Shown: positions 23,501 to 33,124, counted from the first letter of the stretch. The stretch: 64,000 bases of DNA from Dromiciops gliroides (GCF_019393635.1 NC_057864.1:477356617-477420616), one strand, 5' to 3'. The notes: generated by a model from the letters alone, not told the origin. Numbers and translations are program-made.

Positions 23501-26500
23501 TAGCAGTCCTTGAGGAAGGTGGGTCCCTCATTCACATTATGACCCTTCAGAGACTTGTCTCCCCTCTTTGTATAAAATCTCACCGTGTCGTGTATTTAAT
23601 AAACCCATTCTGATGCTGATGCTGGATGAGGAGGAGCTCAGTGAAGAGGGATAAGTTTTGTCTTGGACAGATGTTAAAAAAGGAAGTCGATTCTAAGGAA
23701 AAGAGACTTCCCTAGGAGAGCAGAAGGCAGGCAGAGATGTTCTCCCACCCTTTAATTTCTCTGATCGTACATAAGGAGGGAGATATTTATGAAGCTAACT
23801 GACAGAGCTATGTCAATAACTCCCAGGGAACTCCAAGGATGGCGCCTTCTACTGGGTGTGTGATTGGTCTTGCTGTTCTTCAGTCATGTTCAAGTCTTTG
23901 TCTGTCTTCTTGGCAGAGATACTGAAATGGTTTGCCATTTTTTCTCCAGGGTGTCACCATTTTACAGATGAGGAAACTGAGGCAAACAGGGTTCAGTGAC
24001 TTGCTCAGGATCACACAGCCAGTGAGTGTCTGAAGCCAGATTTGAACTCAGGTCTTCCTGACTCCCGGCCCAGTGCTCCATCCACTGTTGCACAACTCAG
24101 TGCACCGAGTTGTGCAACAGTGCAATTCAACTCTCTGAATGGGAGAAAAGGAGCCCCTTGTGCAGAGCTCCAACTCTTTTTGTTTCTCCTTCCACAAGCT
24201 TGGGCCACTGTCTCTGGCTCTGCTCTCAAATGCTTCCTTTAAGCAGTGTATGATATGATTATGGATTTGAGTCAGATTAAACTCTGAGGATGGGGTCTGG
24301 AAGGTACCCAGCCCTGACCCAATATAGTTAGCTTAGAAGTTTATTGCTTGTCAAATTCTCACTGTCTCCTTTAAGTTTAATTGCCAATTATTTCTTTGAC
24401 TTCCCAACATAGCCGAAGATAAATTTTAACCCTGTCATCCTTATCTTTAGAGACAGGGGCCTGGAGAGGGGAGTCAGTGGGAACTGTGAGATTTGAAACA
24501 TCTGACTCTCACTCCCCTGTTTCCTTTTCCTTTGGTTTGACCTTGTTCCCCCTCCCCTTTTCCCCCTTGCTCCTGGAACACGTATGCATGTCTCCATACA
24601 TTGATCACGAGTTGAACACGCACCTTGGATGAGACAGGATTGGATGTTAGATTGTGAGCTCATCCACCCTAGGTGTACGTGGGGACAGTCCTTTTCAAGA
24701 TTACTATAAAAACCTAGAGGATTGGGCATATCTTTGCAAGACTTCAATGTGTAATTGGGTTTTGCCCGTCCTCATGAGGATGTAATAAATCTGTCTCTGC
24801 TTGACTTGGTGGTCTCCTCGAGTTATTTGGGCAAACTGAGGCAGTTTGCCCCATACAGCAGCTACACGGAAAGCTGGGGACGGGTCAGGGGGTGAGCGAA
24901 GGAGGGAGGACTTTAAAAGCTCATTCTGTGAAAGACTAGGGAGATGCAAGCAAAGCCAGTGAAGGAATCAGAGCTGGTAGAGACTCTTTCAGACCACATG
25001 CTTCCTTCTTACGACGCTACCTGAAAACATTTCATTGACCAGTTTTGTTTCAGTACATCACCAGGGTCCTCCCAACTGACTATCTCTCAATGCTCCATCA
25101 AGCATTCATCAAGCGCTCACCATTTGTCAGCTTCGGAGCTAATGCTGGGGATAAGTAGCCGAAAACGAAACAGTTCTTACCCTTCCGGAGCTTACCTTTT
25201 ATCAGGGAAACTACACACACACAGATATATTTGTGTGTCCTTGTGTGTGCATATATGTGTGTGCATGCGTGTGTGCATATGTGTGCGTGTGCATATGTGT
25301 GTGTGTGTGTGTGTGTGTGTGTCGCACACATCCTGGGGCAGCACTTGAAGGCTGGGTTCCACTATACTTAGAGTTCTAGGGGTAACCCTGTGGGCCTGCA
25401 CTTCCAAAATTATCACTCACACATGCCTATTGTGCGCTTTCCATTAACAAACAGCTAGAAGACTCAGTTCTTTTAAAAGGCATTTCTTCCACATGCTTGG
25501 CAAGGACAGCTGCTACATTTCCCCAAAGATCTTGGAGCATGCTTTCCCATAAATAAAATTGCATCCATTGGAAGACTGGGTTCAAACTTGGGGTAGTGAG
25601 AGATACATGTGGGGAAGTAATGTAGTCCTGGGATAACTCGCAGGTCCTGGCACTAGACATCCTTGCTGGAGTCCAGAGCTGGCACCCCTCTCTTTCCTTA
25701 GGCATCTGTCTTTCCACATCCGTCTGTCTTTGGGATTTCTTTGCTCTCAGATGGATACCCTGCCACTGGGCTAGTGACTAGTGACAAGGCCATTTGTAGG
25801 GGGGAAGGAGGAGAGACTGTCCAAGTGTGATTCTTGGGGCAGCTAGGTGGCATAGTGGATAGAGCACCAGCCCTGGAGTTAGGAGGACCTGAGTTCAAAT
25901 CCAGCCTCAGACACTTACTTGCTGTGTGACTCTGAGCAAGTCACTTAACCCCAGTGATTCTCTTTTAGGGACCTGGTTCTTCTACTTCTTGTTCCAATTC
26001 TAGAGCTAGGAATCCCACTCCCACTGGTTTAGCAACCTGCTGATACTTCTCCAGTGATTTAAAATCCCTTCTTTCATGTGTGTGTCTACGTATGTATGTA
26101 TATATATGTGTGTGTGCATATATACACACTATATATACACATATATATGTCAATATCACCAATAGAATGTAACATTCTTGAGGGCAGCGACTCTTTCATT
26201 TTTGTCTTTAAGGAAAAGGGGTCGTGATTTCACCCCCGCCTTTCAGCTCAGCTAATGCAATCACAGAATATAGTCAACCAGATGAAGTTTTAATGTGTGA
26301 GCCAAATATGAGCCTGGGTGTTAAGAGACAAGAAACCAGAAATAAGAAATCGTCCCTACCCTCAGTGAGAGGACACAAGATAAACAGACATAAGGCCACA
26401 CCAAATGACAAACTTCCAAGAGGAAAAGATCACTGAGGACTTTGGGGGAGGGACGGGCGTGGGGGAGGAGATGGTATGTGAGCCTGTGAGCTGAAGGAAG

Positions 26501-29500
26501 GGATTCTGAGACATGACTGTGAGAGAGGAGTGTATTCCAGAGAGGGAGGAGAGTTTATGCAAAGGTGTGGAGGGGGAGATGTCATATGCAGGGAGTAGCT
26601 AACAGGCTGGTCTTACTGGGGCAGACTACATCAAAGGAAGTAGGACAACACACAGGTACAAGTGTTATCCCCTTGCTTTTACAGAAGAGGAAACTGAGGT
26701 TCGGGGTTTGTGCCTTGGCCAAGGTCACATGACTAGCAGGGGGCAGGGCAGCAGCCAGTCAGACCTCTGATTCCAAGCACAGAGCTCCTCCCAGCCCATC
26801 CTGATGGGAAGGGGAAGGAGAAACAAAACAGAGTGCACAGCACTCCAAATTACCTGCTTCATCCTCTGGGCTGTGATGATGTGGCTCTCATCATACTCAC
26901 GTTTGGTGCGTACATCTGAAAAGGCAAAGTGTTTGAGCAGTCACTCAGGTGGACACACTCTCCATCCTAGCTGGTCGGCTTCCTTTTCCTTGTACGCGGC
27001 ATCCCATCTCCTACCTCTGGGCTTTTGTGGAGCACCCTCCCTCCTGGCCTCACTCCATGTCACACTAAATGCCACCTCCTCCATGAGGCCTTTCTGGAGC
27101 CTCCCAGTTGCTGGTGTTCCTCTCCCGAAAAGCATGTGGTCTTTGGTGGCCTCGAAAGCATGAGCTTCTCAAGGGCAGGGACTACTTTCCTTTTCCTCCT
27201 AGTGTCCTCAGAATTTAGCCCAGCGCCTGGAACTTTGTGGGGGCTCATGGAGCAGAAGTGATTTCTCACACCCCCTTCTTTCCTCGCCTACATCAGAAAA
27301 CAGGGCATCTCAAAGAGAAAAGAGAAAACCCCCTCGTGATGTGGTTTCTCTGTGGGCCTCTACCTGCATTAGCTTTTTCTTGTTGAGGGATCACTCTGGC
27401 TCTGTCCCATCTGGTATGGGCCTTGAATCTCTACAAGATGATCCCCATGGGGCAGCTAGGTAGTGCAGTGGATAGAGCACCGGCCCTGGATTCAGGAGGA
27501 CCTGAGTTCAAATCCGGCCTCAGGCACTTGACACTTACTAGCTGTGTGACCCTGGGCAAGTCACTTAACCCCAATTGCCTCACCAAAAAAAAAACAAACA
27601 AAAAACCCAAGATGATCTCTAGGTTTCAGTTGAGACATCCCTCCCCCCCACATCACATGCTTTCTTTCCTACCAATTTTTATTCCTAACTAGGACATGAG
27701 CGAGAGTGTAATTCTTTACAGAGGAATCCTAAGGAGCCACGGTGCTTTCCCCATAACACAAATCTTCTTGTTTTCATCTCTACCTCATCTAGGTCTGACC
27801 ATATCGTCCACCTCTTCAATAAATTCCACTGGTCTCCCATTGCCCCTAAGACCAAATATAGACTCTAGCTCGTAAAGCCCCTCACAGCCTGGCCCCAATC
27901 TACATCCCGTCTCATACCCTAAGGCCCTACCAAACTGGACTTCTGGCTGTTTCTTGCAATAAAACACAAATGCTACTAAAAATATCCAAAAACAAACAAG
28001 AAACTAAAATGTGATACAGGGTCAATGAGGGTTAAGTGACTTGCTCAGGGTCACACAGCTAGTATGTGACAAGTGTCTGAGAACAGATTTGAACTCAGGT
28101 CCTCCTGAATCCAGGGCCAGTGCTTTATCCACTGTGCCACCTAGCTGGCCTCTATTTTGTGTGATGTTAGAATATTTTTAAATGACTAGGGCTAATTTGG
28201 GGGGCTAATCTGACTGGAGGACTAAACGGGACTTTTTACTATTTTGCTATCTGACTTTGTTAATTTAATGCGGGCCGTTTATAAAGTTCCACCACACTGC
28301 TCCCAAACTGATAGACTAAAGATTAAGAAGTCTCTAACTAAATAATCAAAGCAGAGTTTATTTATGAGATACTATTTCAAATTAGGAATACAGGGAAATA
28401 AAGTGTACAACCTGACTGCTTTCCTGCGGTCTCTTTCCACTAAGGCTCTTTCGCCCCTGCTGCGCTTCGAACTTCTTGAACACAATAAGGGCCTCAGCCA
28501 CCTCCGGCCTCAGGGCACGTTACACTGGCCCTGGTTTGTATTAAGGCCTGTAACCTTGTCAGCCCGGTCTCTCCTTTTCCAAACCGAACTCTCCTCGTCC
28601 TTGTCCGGGCTCCCCTCCAGTCAGCTTCTCTCCTAGTCCTTCCTCGAGTCTCCTTCCTCTAGTCCGTCTCCTCCATCCGTCCCCCCTCCTAGTCTCCTTC
28701 CCTTTCTCTAGTCCATCCTTCCTCCCCCCTCCTAGCTAACTCCCAGCTCTATATATACCTTTTCTTCTCTCCACTCAAATCTCGGGGCTTCCTTCACCCC
28801 CACAGACCAAGCTAATCCGCCAGCCAGAGCTGCGACTGGTGGGGGGGGGTGCGATCCAAGTTTCACATGCCTCAGCATAGGCTATCCGGGATCCGCTCAG
28901 GTCGGAGGGAGCTGGGGGCTTTTTTTTTTCCCCCCCAGCCTGGCGTCTTGTATAGCCCACAGGGCTTTTTCCGCTCAGCTGAGGCTGAGGAGGAGGGGGA
29001 GAGACCCTGAGGGCCTAAGGCTTTCTAATCTCAGCCTAAAGGTAGGGTCCCCAAATCAAAATATGTTTCCACAGTAAGATATAGGGGCAACCTGTTAAAA
29101 TAGAGGATTCTTCTCAATTAGGGAAAAAGCAGCATTGTTAATCATTGGAAGAGGAGGGATTGAGAGAAATGGAGTAATGTTATCCCAGAAAAATGCTGTT
29201 ATCTCAGAAAAACAAGGCAGGGAGGGAGTTTGGGTAAGAAAGGTGCATTATGGGGCAGCTAGGTGGTGCAGTGGATAAAGCACCAGCCCTGGATTCAGGA
29301 GGACCTGAGTTCAAATCCGGCCTCAGACACTTGACACTTACTAGCTGTGTGACCCTAGGCAAGTCACTTAACCCTAATTGCCTCACCAAAAAAAAGAATG
29401 GAGCATTATGGCAAGGAGATCTCAAGGCTGAGAGATTCTTGGAGGCGACTAGGAGTAGATATAGAAGAGAACCTGCAGACCAGTAGTCTAGCTCGTACTG

Positions 29501-32500
29501 CACTTGCTTAGTTAGCTTCTGCATATTAACTGCCAACACCCCAAAGGCAGAGACTGCTGCCATTTTCAAACATGCAATGTATGTAACAGGAAGGGGGACA
29601 TATGTAGAGTCGTTCCCAGAAAATTGTACACCTCTTAGTCTTTAACCAGTAAAGGCAAAGAGGGGAGGGATCCTTGTCATAGGATTTAGGGATAACAAGG
29701 GAAGTCTGCTGTGCAAAGTGGCCACTCTTCTCTCCAGGATGTCACAAAAAGCCTTTGTCATGCCAGTGTTGCTGCTGAAAGAACTTAGTGTGAGTGGCTG
29801 GGCAACATTTATTCCTCACATTTTGCATATGTCCTTTAAGTCACCAAGAGGTCATCTGGATTAGCCCCTTACACTTGTAAGCACAAACATTAAGGTGAAT
29901 CGCATGGTTGTCACTCTCTGCTCCTTTAGGTCAGCAGTGCAAGTCATGTAGGTCAAGCAGTCAAGCAGTGATGCTTGACAATCAACAAGGGTCTGGGTTG
30001 TGTCTTGCCTACAGTTGCAGCTGCTTCTGATCCTCCTTGGGGCGCTGGGGAAGGGGATGAGGCAGTGGGGGATGGTCTCCTGGTGCTGGAGAAACCTCTC
30101 CAACTGTAACACAGAGTCAGAGGCTTTCTTTCCCTTTCATTGAAGGCTATTGAGGAACTGGACATAGTGGGGCTGTGAATTCTCCACACCCCCAATTTTC
30201 CATCCATCCTGGGTACTCATGGGCTGCTGCACTTTGGGGGAGGGGCGAGCGTGCCAGTCCAAATACCAGTGCCCTCAGGATTTCCAGTAATCTCCAGTGA
30301 TTCTCTGAATCAACCACCTGCCTTCTGACATTACTTCTGGGGTGGGTCCCAGCCCCAGATCCAAGCAGTTTCCAGCTTGATTCAATTCAATTCAATTCAA
30401 GCAGATTCCTGGACAGTGGGAATGAGTTCTCCATAATGATGCGGGTAGGCTGGTGGTCTGCCCTCCATGACTAAGTGCAGCCACAGGGCCACTGACTGTG
30501 AGGACACCAAGTCCTTGGCTGTGGAAGAGGGTATGGCCACTGAATCATAAGCTGCAGCTTCCCCCAGGAGGCCTCTGACATCATTCCCATGCATCCTTCT
30601 CTTTAAAATGTCTTATCGTGGGGCAGCTAGATAGCACAGTGGATAAAGCACCGGCCCTGGATTCAGGAGTACCTGAGTTCAGATCCGGCCTCGGACACTT
30701 GACACTTACTAGCTGTGTGACCCTGGGCAAGTCACTTAACCCCCATTGCCCCACAAAAAAAAATTGTCTTATTGTCTCTTGGTTAGCAACAGAGTCAAGA
30801 CCCAGTTCATCCCAACCACAGTCACCTCTCTGGGGATACGGGATGTTCTCTTTCAGGCAGGTGACCTATTATAACTATTCCCATATACCGAAAACAGAAC
30901 TTTACATTCTCCCCCAAAGGCCCCTAATCAGAGGACACCAAATCTTTTCTTTCACCATCTGAATAATCATGATGATCATTCCAGGATCCTCGAATGAAAT
31001 TTAGAACAAGAATGCTACAAGGTCACTTCAGCCATAAACAACAAAACTTCCACATGTTGGCATTTAAAAACATAACAATTACTTAAAACAACTGCTCTCA
31101 CCTGTAAGAGTTGTACTATGGGGCAGCTAGGTGGCACAGTGGATAAAGCACCGGTCCTGGATTCAGGAGGACCTGAGTTCAAATCTGACCTCAGACACTT
31201 GACACTTACTAGCTGTGTGACCCTGGGTAAGTCACTTAACCCTCACTGCCCCCCCCCAAAGAGTTGTACTATGAAACTCTGCTATCAAATTAAAGCTTAG
31301 AAAGAACAAAAGGGAAAATAAAAGGTGTTCTAGAACAGTTCTGAAGTTCTAGAGTAGAGAGTCTTAGCTTGACCAAACTAGACTTATTCAATAAAAAATA
31401 GCAGATCTCAGATGGGCCCCAACAAAACAAGGAGCCCCTTTTGGCTAAACCCAGATTCATGGTACTATTAAAAAGATCATCATCTATTTAAGTCCACAGA
31501 GCCCCCACCAATGTACCTGTCTATGCTAGAGCACACATGAAATCAGAGCATAAGGAATTTAATTAAAACAGAAAATCAACATAAATACCAAGAATTGAAT
31601 GAGTTAGTAAACATTCTGGACACCTATGCCACAGTCTGCAACCCCCAAATGTATCCTGGAAGGTGCTCTCCAGCTTCCTTATTAACCCTTCCTTCTCCTC
31701 AGTGAGATCGAAAGCCAGATCACCCAAGGAACCAGGGTTGAGTTAGAGTTCAGAGCTGCTTGGATGAATTATTGTCCTTTTGTTCTCAGCACAGCGGTCG
31801 ATCAAACGCTCTTTTCCTGGCACAGGAAAAAACATCTTCCCATGCTAGATTACATCATTATGGAGAGAATTCACACTCACCCACCTGGGGGAGTGGAAGC
31901 CAGTGAACAGGCTCTTTTGGCCCTAAGTATTGTGGGAAATCAATAATCTATAAACACATCTTTTATATTAACAATACCCTATTTTTTATTACAGTCATTG
32001 TTGTTCTAAGGTAACTACTATCCTGCAAACTTCACTGTTCCCCATGTAGGAAATGCAAGCAGTGGCAGCGAGAGGTCTACAGGTAAAATTCATTCAGAAG
32101 GCCAAGCCTGGCGAGGATGCCCCAAATGCTAGGGCTCAAAAAAAAAAAAAGCCTAGAAAAATATACCTTTTGTATGAACTGAAACCTCTCTGATACCCCA
32201 GGCTTTTTTGGCCAAGGTTCCTTTGCTTCCCACTATGGATCCTAGCACTACCATATTCTGCCTCCAAGCCTAACCTGCTTGCCACCTCAGGAGAACTGGC
32301 TCTTGTCTCCAGAAACTCCCCACTAGCTTCTTGCCCTTTGCTTAGACATGCGACCTTTACAGACTGCTTCACCCACACCAGGCTACTGGGCCAGCTCACT
32401 ATATAGCACTACTCTCTGGAGGCATATGTCACCACCTCTGGCCAGACCTGTCCCTGCACCACTCCACTTTGCTCAGTATGGACATGGAGGAGGGATCGAT

Positions 32501-32730
32501 GGGTCTAGTCTTACTCATCTTTGTATTCATTCTTCACAGCATGGACAAGTTTAGGACCCTACACGTGCAAGATGTTCAATGAGCAATTCCATACAAAAAA
32601 TGAATAGGAAAGGAAAGCTTGACTTACCTAGTAAATATAGATAGTTGGTCTCTGCTAATCTGGAGTGCTTTGTTTCCTGATTCAAGATGTTGTAAAGTGT
32701 TGTTGGCTCACACAAAAGGAATCCAGCCAT
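11951..32730 (-). CDS. STYXL1: Serine/threonine/tyrosine-interacting-like 1 (MK-STYX), coding exons 2-6; 3' part missing
   Basis: STYXL1 is a catalytically dead relative of the MAP-kinase phosphatases. It has an N-terminal rhodanese/Cdc25-like domain and a C-terminal pseudo-dual-specificity phosphatase domain, and is reported to act with PTPMT1 in mitochondrial apoptosis and with G3BP1. The coding exons, reading leftwards, are 32730-32628, 26915-26854, 23122-22978, 19344-19196 and 12096-11951. They join in frame and give 201 residues plus two bases. Diagnostic segments are [57 protein letters not shown] and LKVKAHVNV, all collinear with human STYXL1. The human protein has about 313 residues. 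The remaining third, including the inactive signature loop, was not found in 1-11950 and is probably off the left edge. The gene lies head-to-head with MDH2. Confidence 0.95.
12300..12556 (+). mobile_element. L1 3' end, split by a SINE
   Basis: A purine-rich ggggaggagggagggaagg, then tatctttacgtgtgactggg and a terminal A-rich stretch, is the complement of the L1 end at 16513. The SINE at 12357 is inserted within it. Confidence 0.65.
12357..12504 (+). mobile_element. WSINE1-like SINE
   Basis: It begins ggggcagctaggtggcacag and ends in a 14-nt poly-A. A small internal deletion has removed part of the GGATTCAGGAGGACC block (it reads gagtcaggaccgagttc). Confidence 0.93.
12557..12845 (-). mobile_element. 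L1 fragment (3' part of ORF2)
   Basis: ttcacacctctaccaacaat, atctgcatttcttttatc, and ttgcccattcacctattggg are the minus-strand L1 pattern. Confidence 0.7.
13080..13200 (-). repeat. MIR SINE
   Basis: cctcatttctgagatgagga, actgaggcccaaagggg and ggccaaggtcacag. Confidence 0.75.
14115..14345 (+). repeat. Unclassified ancient repeat (family copy 2)
   Basis: tcttaagctcttttgggggtc and gacagtctggggaagcctac open it. The far end reads caaccctaggttaagaaa, roughly the inverse of the start, as in an old DNA transposon with inverted ends. Confidence 0.45.
14985..15175 (-). repeat. MIR SINE
   Basis: aagctttagagctgcacagg, ccctcattttacaaagaac, tcaaggtcacatagc and cttgaactctggccctctg. Confidence 0.75.
15645..15703 (+). 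repeat. (TG)n microsatellite
   Basis: About 29 uninterrupted TG units. They follow tacatgcataagcac, so alternating purine-pyrimidine sequence extends slightly to the left. Confidence 0.98.
16200..16500 (-). mobile_element. Older L1-like fragment
   Basis: gcatcataatccattaatg, ttcagtcattctctaattag and ggtgataggttgttcccatt parallel the better-preserved copy that starts at 16513. It looks like a separate, more diverged insertion. Confidence 0.5.
16513..17244 (-). mobile_element. L1 3' end, minus orientation
   Basis: The poly-T start is followed by attttccagttacatgtag, a purine tract complement (cctcccctccctcccccctc) and then ttcagccattccccaattg and actgggtcaaagggtatg. Imperfect duplications atgcccttctct / atgccctcttctct flank it. 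Confidence 0.85.
17477..17655 (-). mobile_element. WSINE1-like SINE whose tail is a (GT)n repeat
   Basis: The body runs from gaattggggttaagtgactt to cacctagctgtcccc. Instead of poly-T, the tail side is (GT)n with GTGTGA variants (17477-17522). The duplication ggataagctc lies at 17467-17476 and 17659-17668. Confidence 0.9.
18795..18990 (+). repeat. MIR SINE, diverged
   Basis: catgaccttggccaagtcac and tctctgagcctcctctgttt, followed by caaatctcaggattcc. Confidence 0.6.
19010..19160 (-). repeat. MIR SINE adjacent to STYXL1 exon 5
   Basis: ccaccicat-type start (cacctcatccagtccctgc), gaggaggccgagaagtcagg, then cccagatcttctgacttcag. It ends about 35 bp from the donor of exon 5. Confidence 0.6.
19196..19344 (-). 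CDS. STYXL1: STYXL1 exon 5
   Basis: Completes D104 and encodes residues 105-153, including [20 protein letters not shown] and [10 protein letters not shown]. The [11 protein letters not shown] strand-loop is the rhodanese active-site position, where no catalytic Cys is present. The acceptor is tcttcattgcag and the donor is gtaagg. Confidence 0.96.
20738..20960 (-). mobile_element. RTE-tailed SINE (MAR1-like)
   Basis: ttcagttgtgtttgactctt, tttgccatttccttttccag, then aggaaactgaggccaacagg. The RTE-derived tail comes first because the element is reversed. Confidence 0.8.
20965..22530 (+). mobile_element. L1 fragment (end of ORF2 plus 3' UTR), plus orientation
   Basis: tagctctctacattccgatc and gacagccaaagtcatgtcac lead to ggttttgattatataaaatt, then tgggagcccatcaatttggg and ggaagcagaacaacttac. 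The minus-strand copy at 16513 carries the complement of this order. Frames are broken, and a SINE sits at 21385. Confidence 0.85.
21385..21537 (-). mobile_element. WSINE1-like SINE inside the L1
   Basis: The duplication aaaagatacagtttt occurs at both edges (about 21370-21384 and 21538-21552). The insertion is therefore younger than the L1. Confidence 0.95.
22540..22790 (-). repeat. Two partial MIR copies
   Basis: aatctcagggaccatctaat with cctgaggcccagagaag is one copy. The next, at 22625, restarts with cattgacttagagctagaag. Confidence 0.65.
22978..23122 (-). CDS. STYXL1: STYXL1 exon 4
   Basis: Encodes residues 56-103 plus one base, reading [19 protein letters not shown] and then an acidic run, [15 protein letters not shown]. 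That run replaces the Asp-rich loop of the human protein and is the most divergent segment. The acceptor is ttttgttag. A second AG three bases downstream could be used instead and would remove one Lys. The donor is gtatgt. Confidence 0.93.
23864..24098 (-). mobile_element. RTE-tailed SINE (MAR1-like)
   Basis: ttgctgttcttcagtcatg, atggtttgccattttttctcc, ttacagatgaggaaactgag and ttgaactcaggtcttcctg. Its 5' end is altered by the hairpin at 24083. Confidence 0.8.
24083..24122. repeat. Perfect inverted repeat, 16-bp arms, 8-nt loop
   Basis: The arm cactgttgcacaactc is followed by agtgcacc and the exact complement gagttgtgcaacagtg. It begins at the SINE terminal motif where other copies read cactgtgccacctagctgcc. 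Confidence 0.97.
24247..24856 (+). mobile_element. Solo or partial ERV LTR
   Basis: It has a TG start (tgtatgatatg), a TATA box in tactataaaaacc at about 24703, AATAAA at 24783-24788 followed by a pyrimidine/GT-rich stretch, and an end near ccatacagca. No matching second LTR or viral reading frame is seen. It is antisense to STYXL1. Confidence 0.7.
25205..25325 (+). repeat. Compound (TG)n / CATATG alternating purine-pyrimidine tract
   Basis: A short (AC)n, then interrupted TGTG with repeated gcatatgtgtg blocks, ending in a pure (TG)n of about 26 bp. Confidence 0.95.
25836..25953 (+). mobile_element. WSINE1-like SINE without poly-A tail
   Basis: It starts ggggcagctaggtggcatag and ends directly at aaccccag. 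The 8-bp gtgattct flanks it on both sides (25827-25834 and 25953-25960), so the tail is absent and not simply overlooked. Confidence 0.9.
26080..26155 (+). repeat. TATATG/TATACA simple repeat
   Basis: Low-complexity alternation of tatgtatgtatatatatgtg and tatatacacac, ending atatatgtcaatatc. Confidence 0.9.
26680..26790 (-). repeat. MIR SINE, just downstream of STYXL1 exon 3
   Basis: cttttacagaagaggaaactg, ccaaggtcacatgactagc. It lies within the first 200 bp of intron 3. Confidence 0.7.
26854..26915 (-). CDS. STYXL1: STYXL1 exon 3
   Basis: Completes D35 and encodes [20 protein letters not shown] (36-55), which belongs to the rhodanese-like fold. The acceptor is gccttttcag and the donor is gtaatt. 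The exon is only 62 nt. Confidence 0.93.
26960..27250 (+). repeat. L2 fragment
   Basis: gccacctcctccatgaggcc and tctggagcctcccag, then gcttctcaagggcagggact and cagcgcctggaactttgtgg, is the L2 ORF end running into its 3' terminus. Confidence 0.75.
27449..27607 (+). mobile_element. WSINE1-like SINE
   Basis: The A-rich tail contains aaaacaaacaaaaa. The 10-bp duplication caagatgatc flanks it (27433-27442 and 27608-27617). Confidence 0.93.
27775..27965 (+). repeat. L2 fragment
   Basis: gtaaagcccctcacagcctgg, ccccaatctacatcc and taccaaactggacttctggc belong to the region of L2 upstream of the copy at 26960. Confidence 0.6.
28021..28150 (-). mobile_element. WSINE1-like SINE, tail lost
   Basis: It runs from tcaatgagggttaagtgac to ccacctagctggcc and abuts the LTR that starts about 10 bp further on. 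Confidence 0.9.
28156..29073 (-). mobile_element. Solo ERV LTR, same orientation as STYXL1
   Basis: Read on the minus strand, it starts TGTGGAAACA (29073) and ends TCACACA, giving TG...CA termini. TATATATA lies at 28750-28757 and AATAAA at 28357-28362, with a strongly purine-rich R region between them. No primer-binding site, polypurine tract or viral reading frame is visible beside it, so it is probably a solo LTR. No clear target duplication was found. Confidence 0.75.
29252..29394 (+). mobile_element. WSINE1-like SINE
   Basis: The body is nearly consensus with a short poly-A. gcattatgg recurs on both sides (29245-29253 and 29403-29411). Confidence 0.93.
30379..30400 (+). repeat. Short (TTCAA)n pentanucleotide repeat
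   Basis: gattcaattcaattcaattc, about four units. Confidence 0.9.
30620..30763 (+). mobile_element. WSINE1-like SINE
   Basis: ggggcagctagatagcacag to ccccacaaaaaaaaa. tgtcttat flanks it (30609-30616 and after the tail). Confidence 0.93.
31121..31258 (+). mobile_element. WSINE1-like SINE with a C-run tail
   Basis: It ends tgcccccccccc instead of poly-A. The perfect 15-bp duplication aagagttgtactatg is at 31106-31120 and 31259-31273. Confidence 0.96.
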
Positions 32731-32731
32731 T
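32628..32731 (-). CDS. STYXL1: STYXL1 exon 2 (start codon)
   Basis: ATG is at 32730-32728, one base after the acceptor ccctcccaacag. It encodes residues 1-34, beginning [18 protein letters not shown], plus one base. The donor is gtaagt. The 5' UTR must therefore lie in an exon nearer the CpG island. Confidence 0.95.
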
Positions 32732-32858
32732 CTGTTGGGAGGGGACAATAAGGAACTTGCATAAATATATTTCTTTCCATCTTAAAAAAGTCAATTACTA
32801 GGAGGGGATAGGTCAATTCAAATCTCCACTTCTTAAGCTATTTAGAGATACAAAGCAT

Positions 32859-33006
32859 GGGGCAGCTAGATGGCACAGTGGATAAAGCACCGGCCCTGGA
32901 TTCAGGAGGACCTGAGTTCAAATCTGGCCTCAGACACTTGACACTTACTAGCTGTGTGACCCTGGGCAAGTCACTTAACCCCCACTGTCCCACAAAAAAA
33001 AAAAAA
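32859..33006 (+). mobile_element. WSINE1-like SINE in STYXL1 intron 1
   Basis: The perfect 15-bp duplication agagatacaaagcat is at 32844-32858 and 33007-33021. The poly-A tail is 14 nt. The copy is close to consensus and looks recent. Confidence 0.96.
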
Positions 33007-33124
33007 AGAGATACAAAGCATCACATGAATGTCCATAAAAGGCAACTTCAAAGATTTTATAATGCAGCATCTTCAGTGAAGAAAGGTTTCAAAAATGTTA
33101 TATTAAGCAAAGTGTACTTGTACT

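Larger units (their letters stand above)
23123..26853. other. STYXL1: STYXL1 intron 3
   Basis: About 3.7 kb with an LTR, RTE-tailed SINE, WSINE1-like SINE, GT and TA repeats and MIR. The stretches 23140-23860 and 24870-25200 show nothing I can assign. Confidence 0.8.
26916..32627. other. STYXL1: STYXL1 intron 2
   Basis: About 5.7 kb. It holds L2 pieces, five WSINE1-like SINEs and a sense-oriented LTR. The parts 29410-30600, 30780-31090 and 31275-32620 contain no exon or clear repeat that I can see. Confidence 0.8.

Noticed and set aside
24247..24856. Possibility of a complete provirus starting at this LTR
   Set aside because: No gag, pol or env-like frame, primer-binding site or second LTR could be read nearby.
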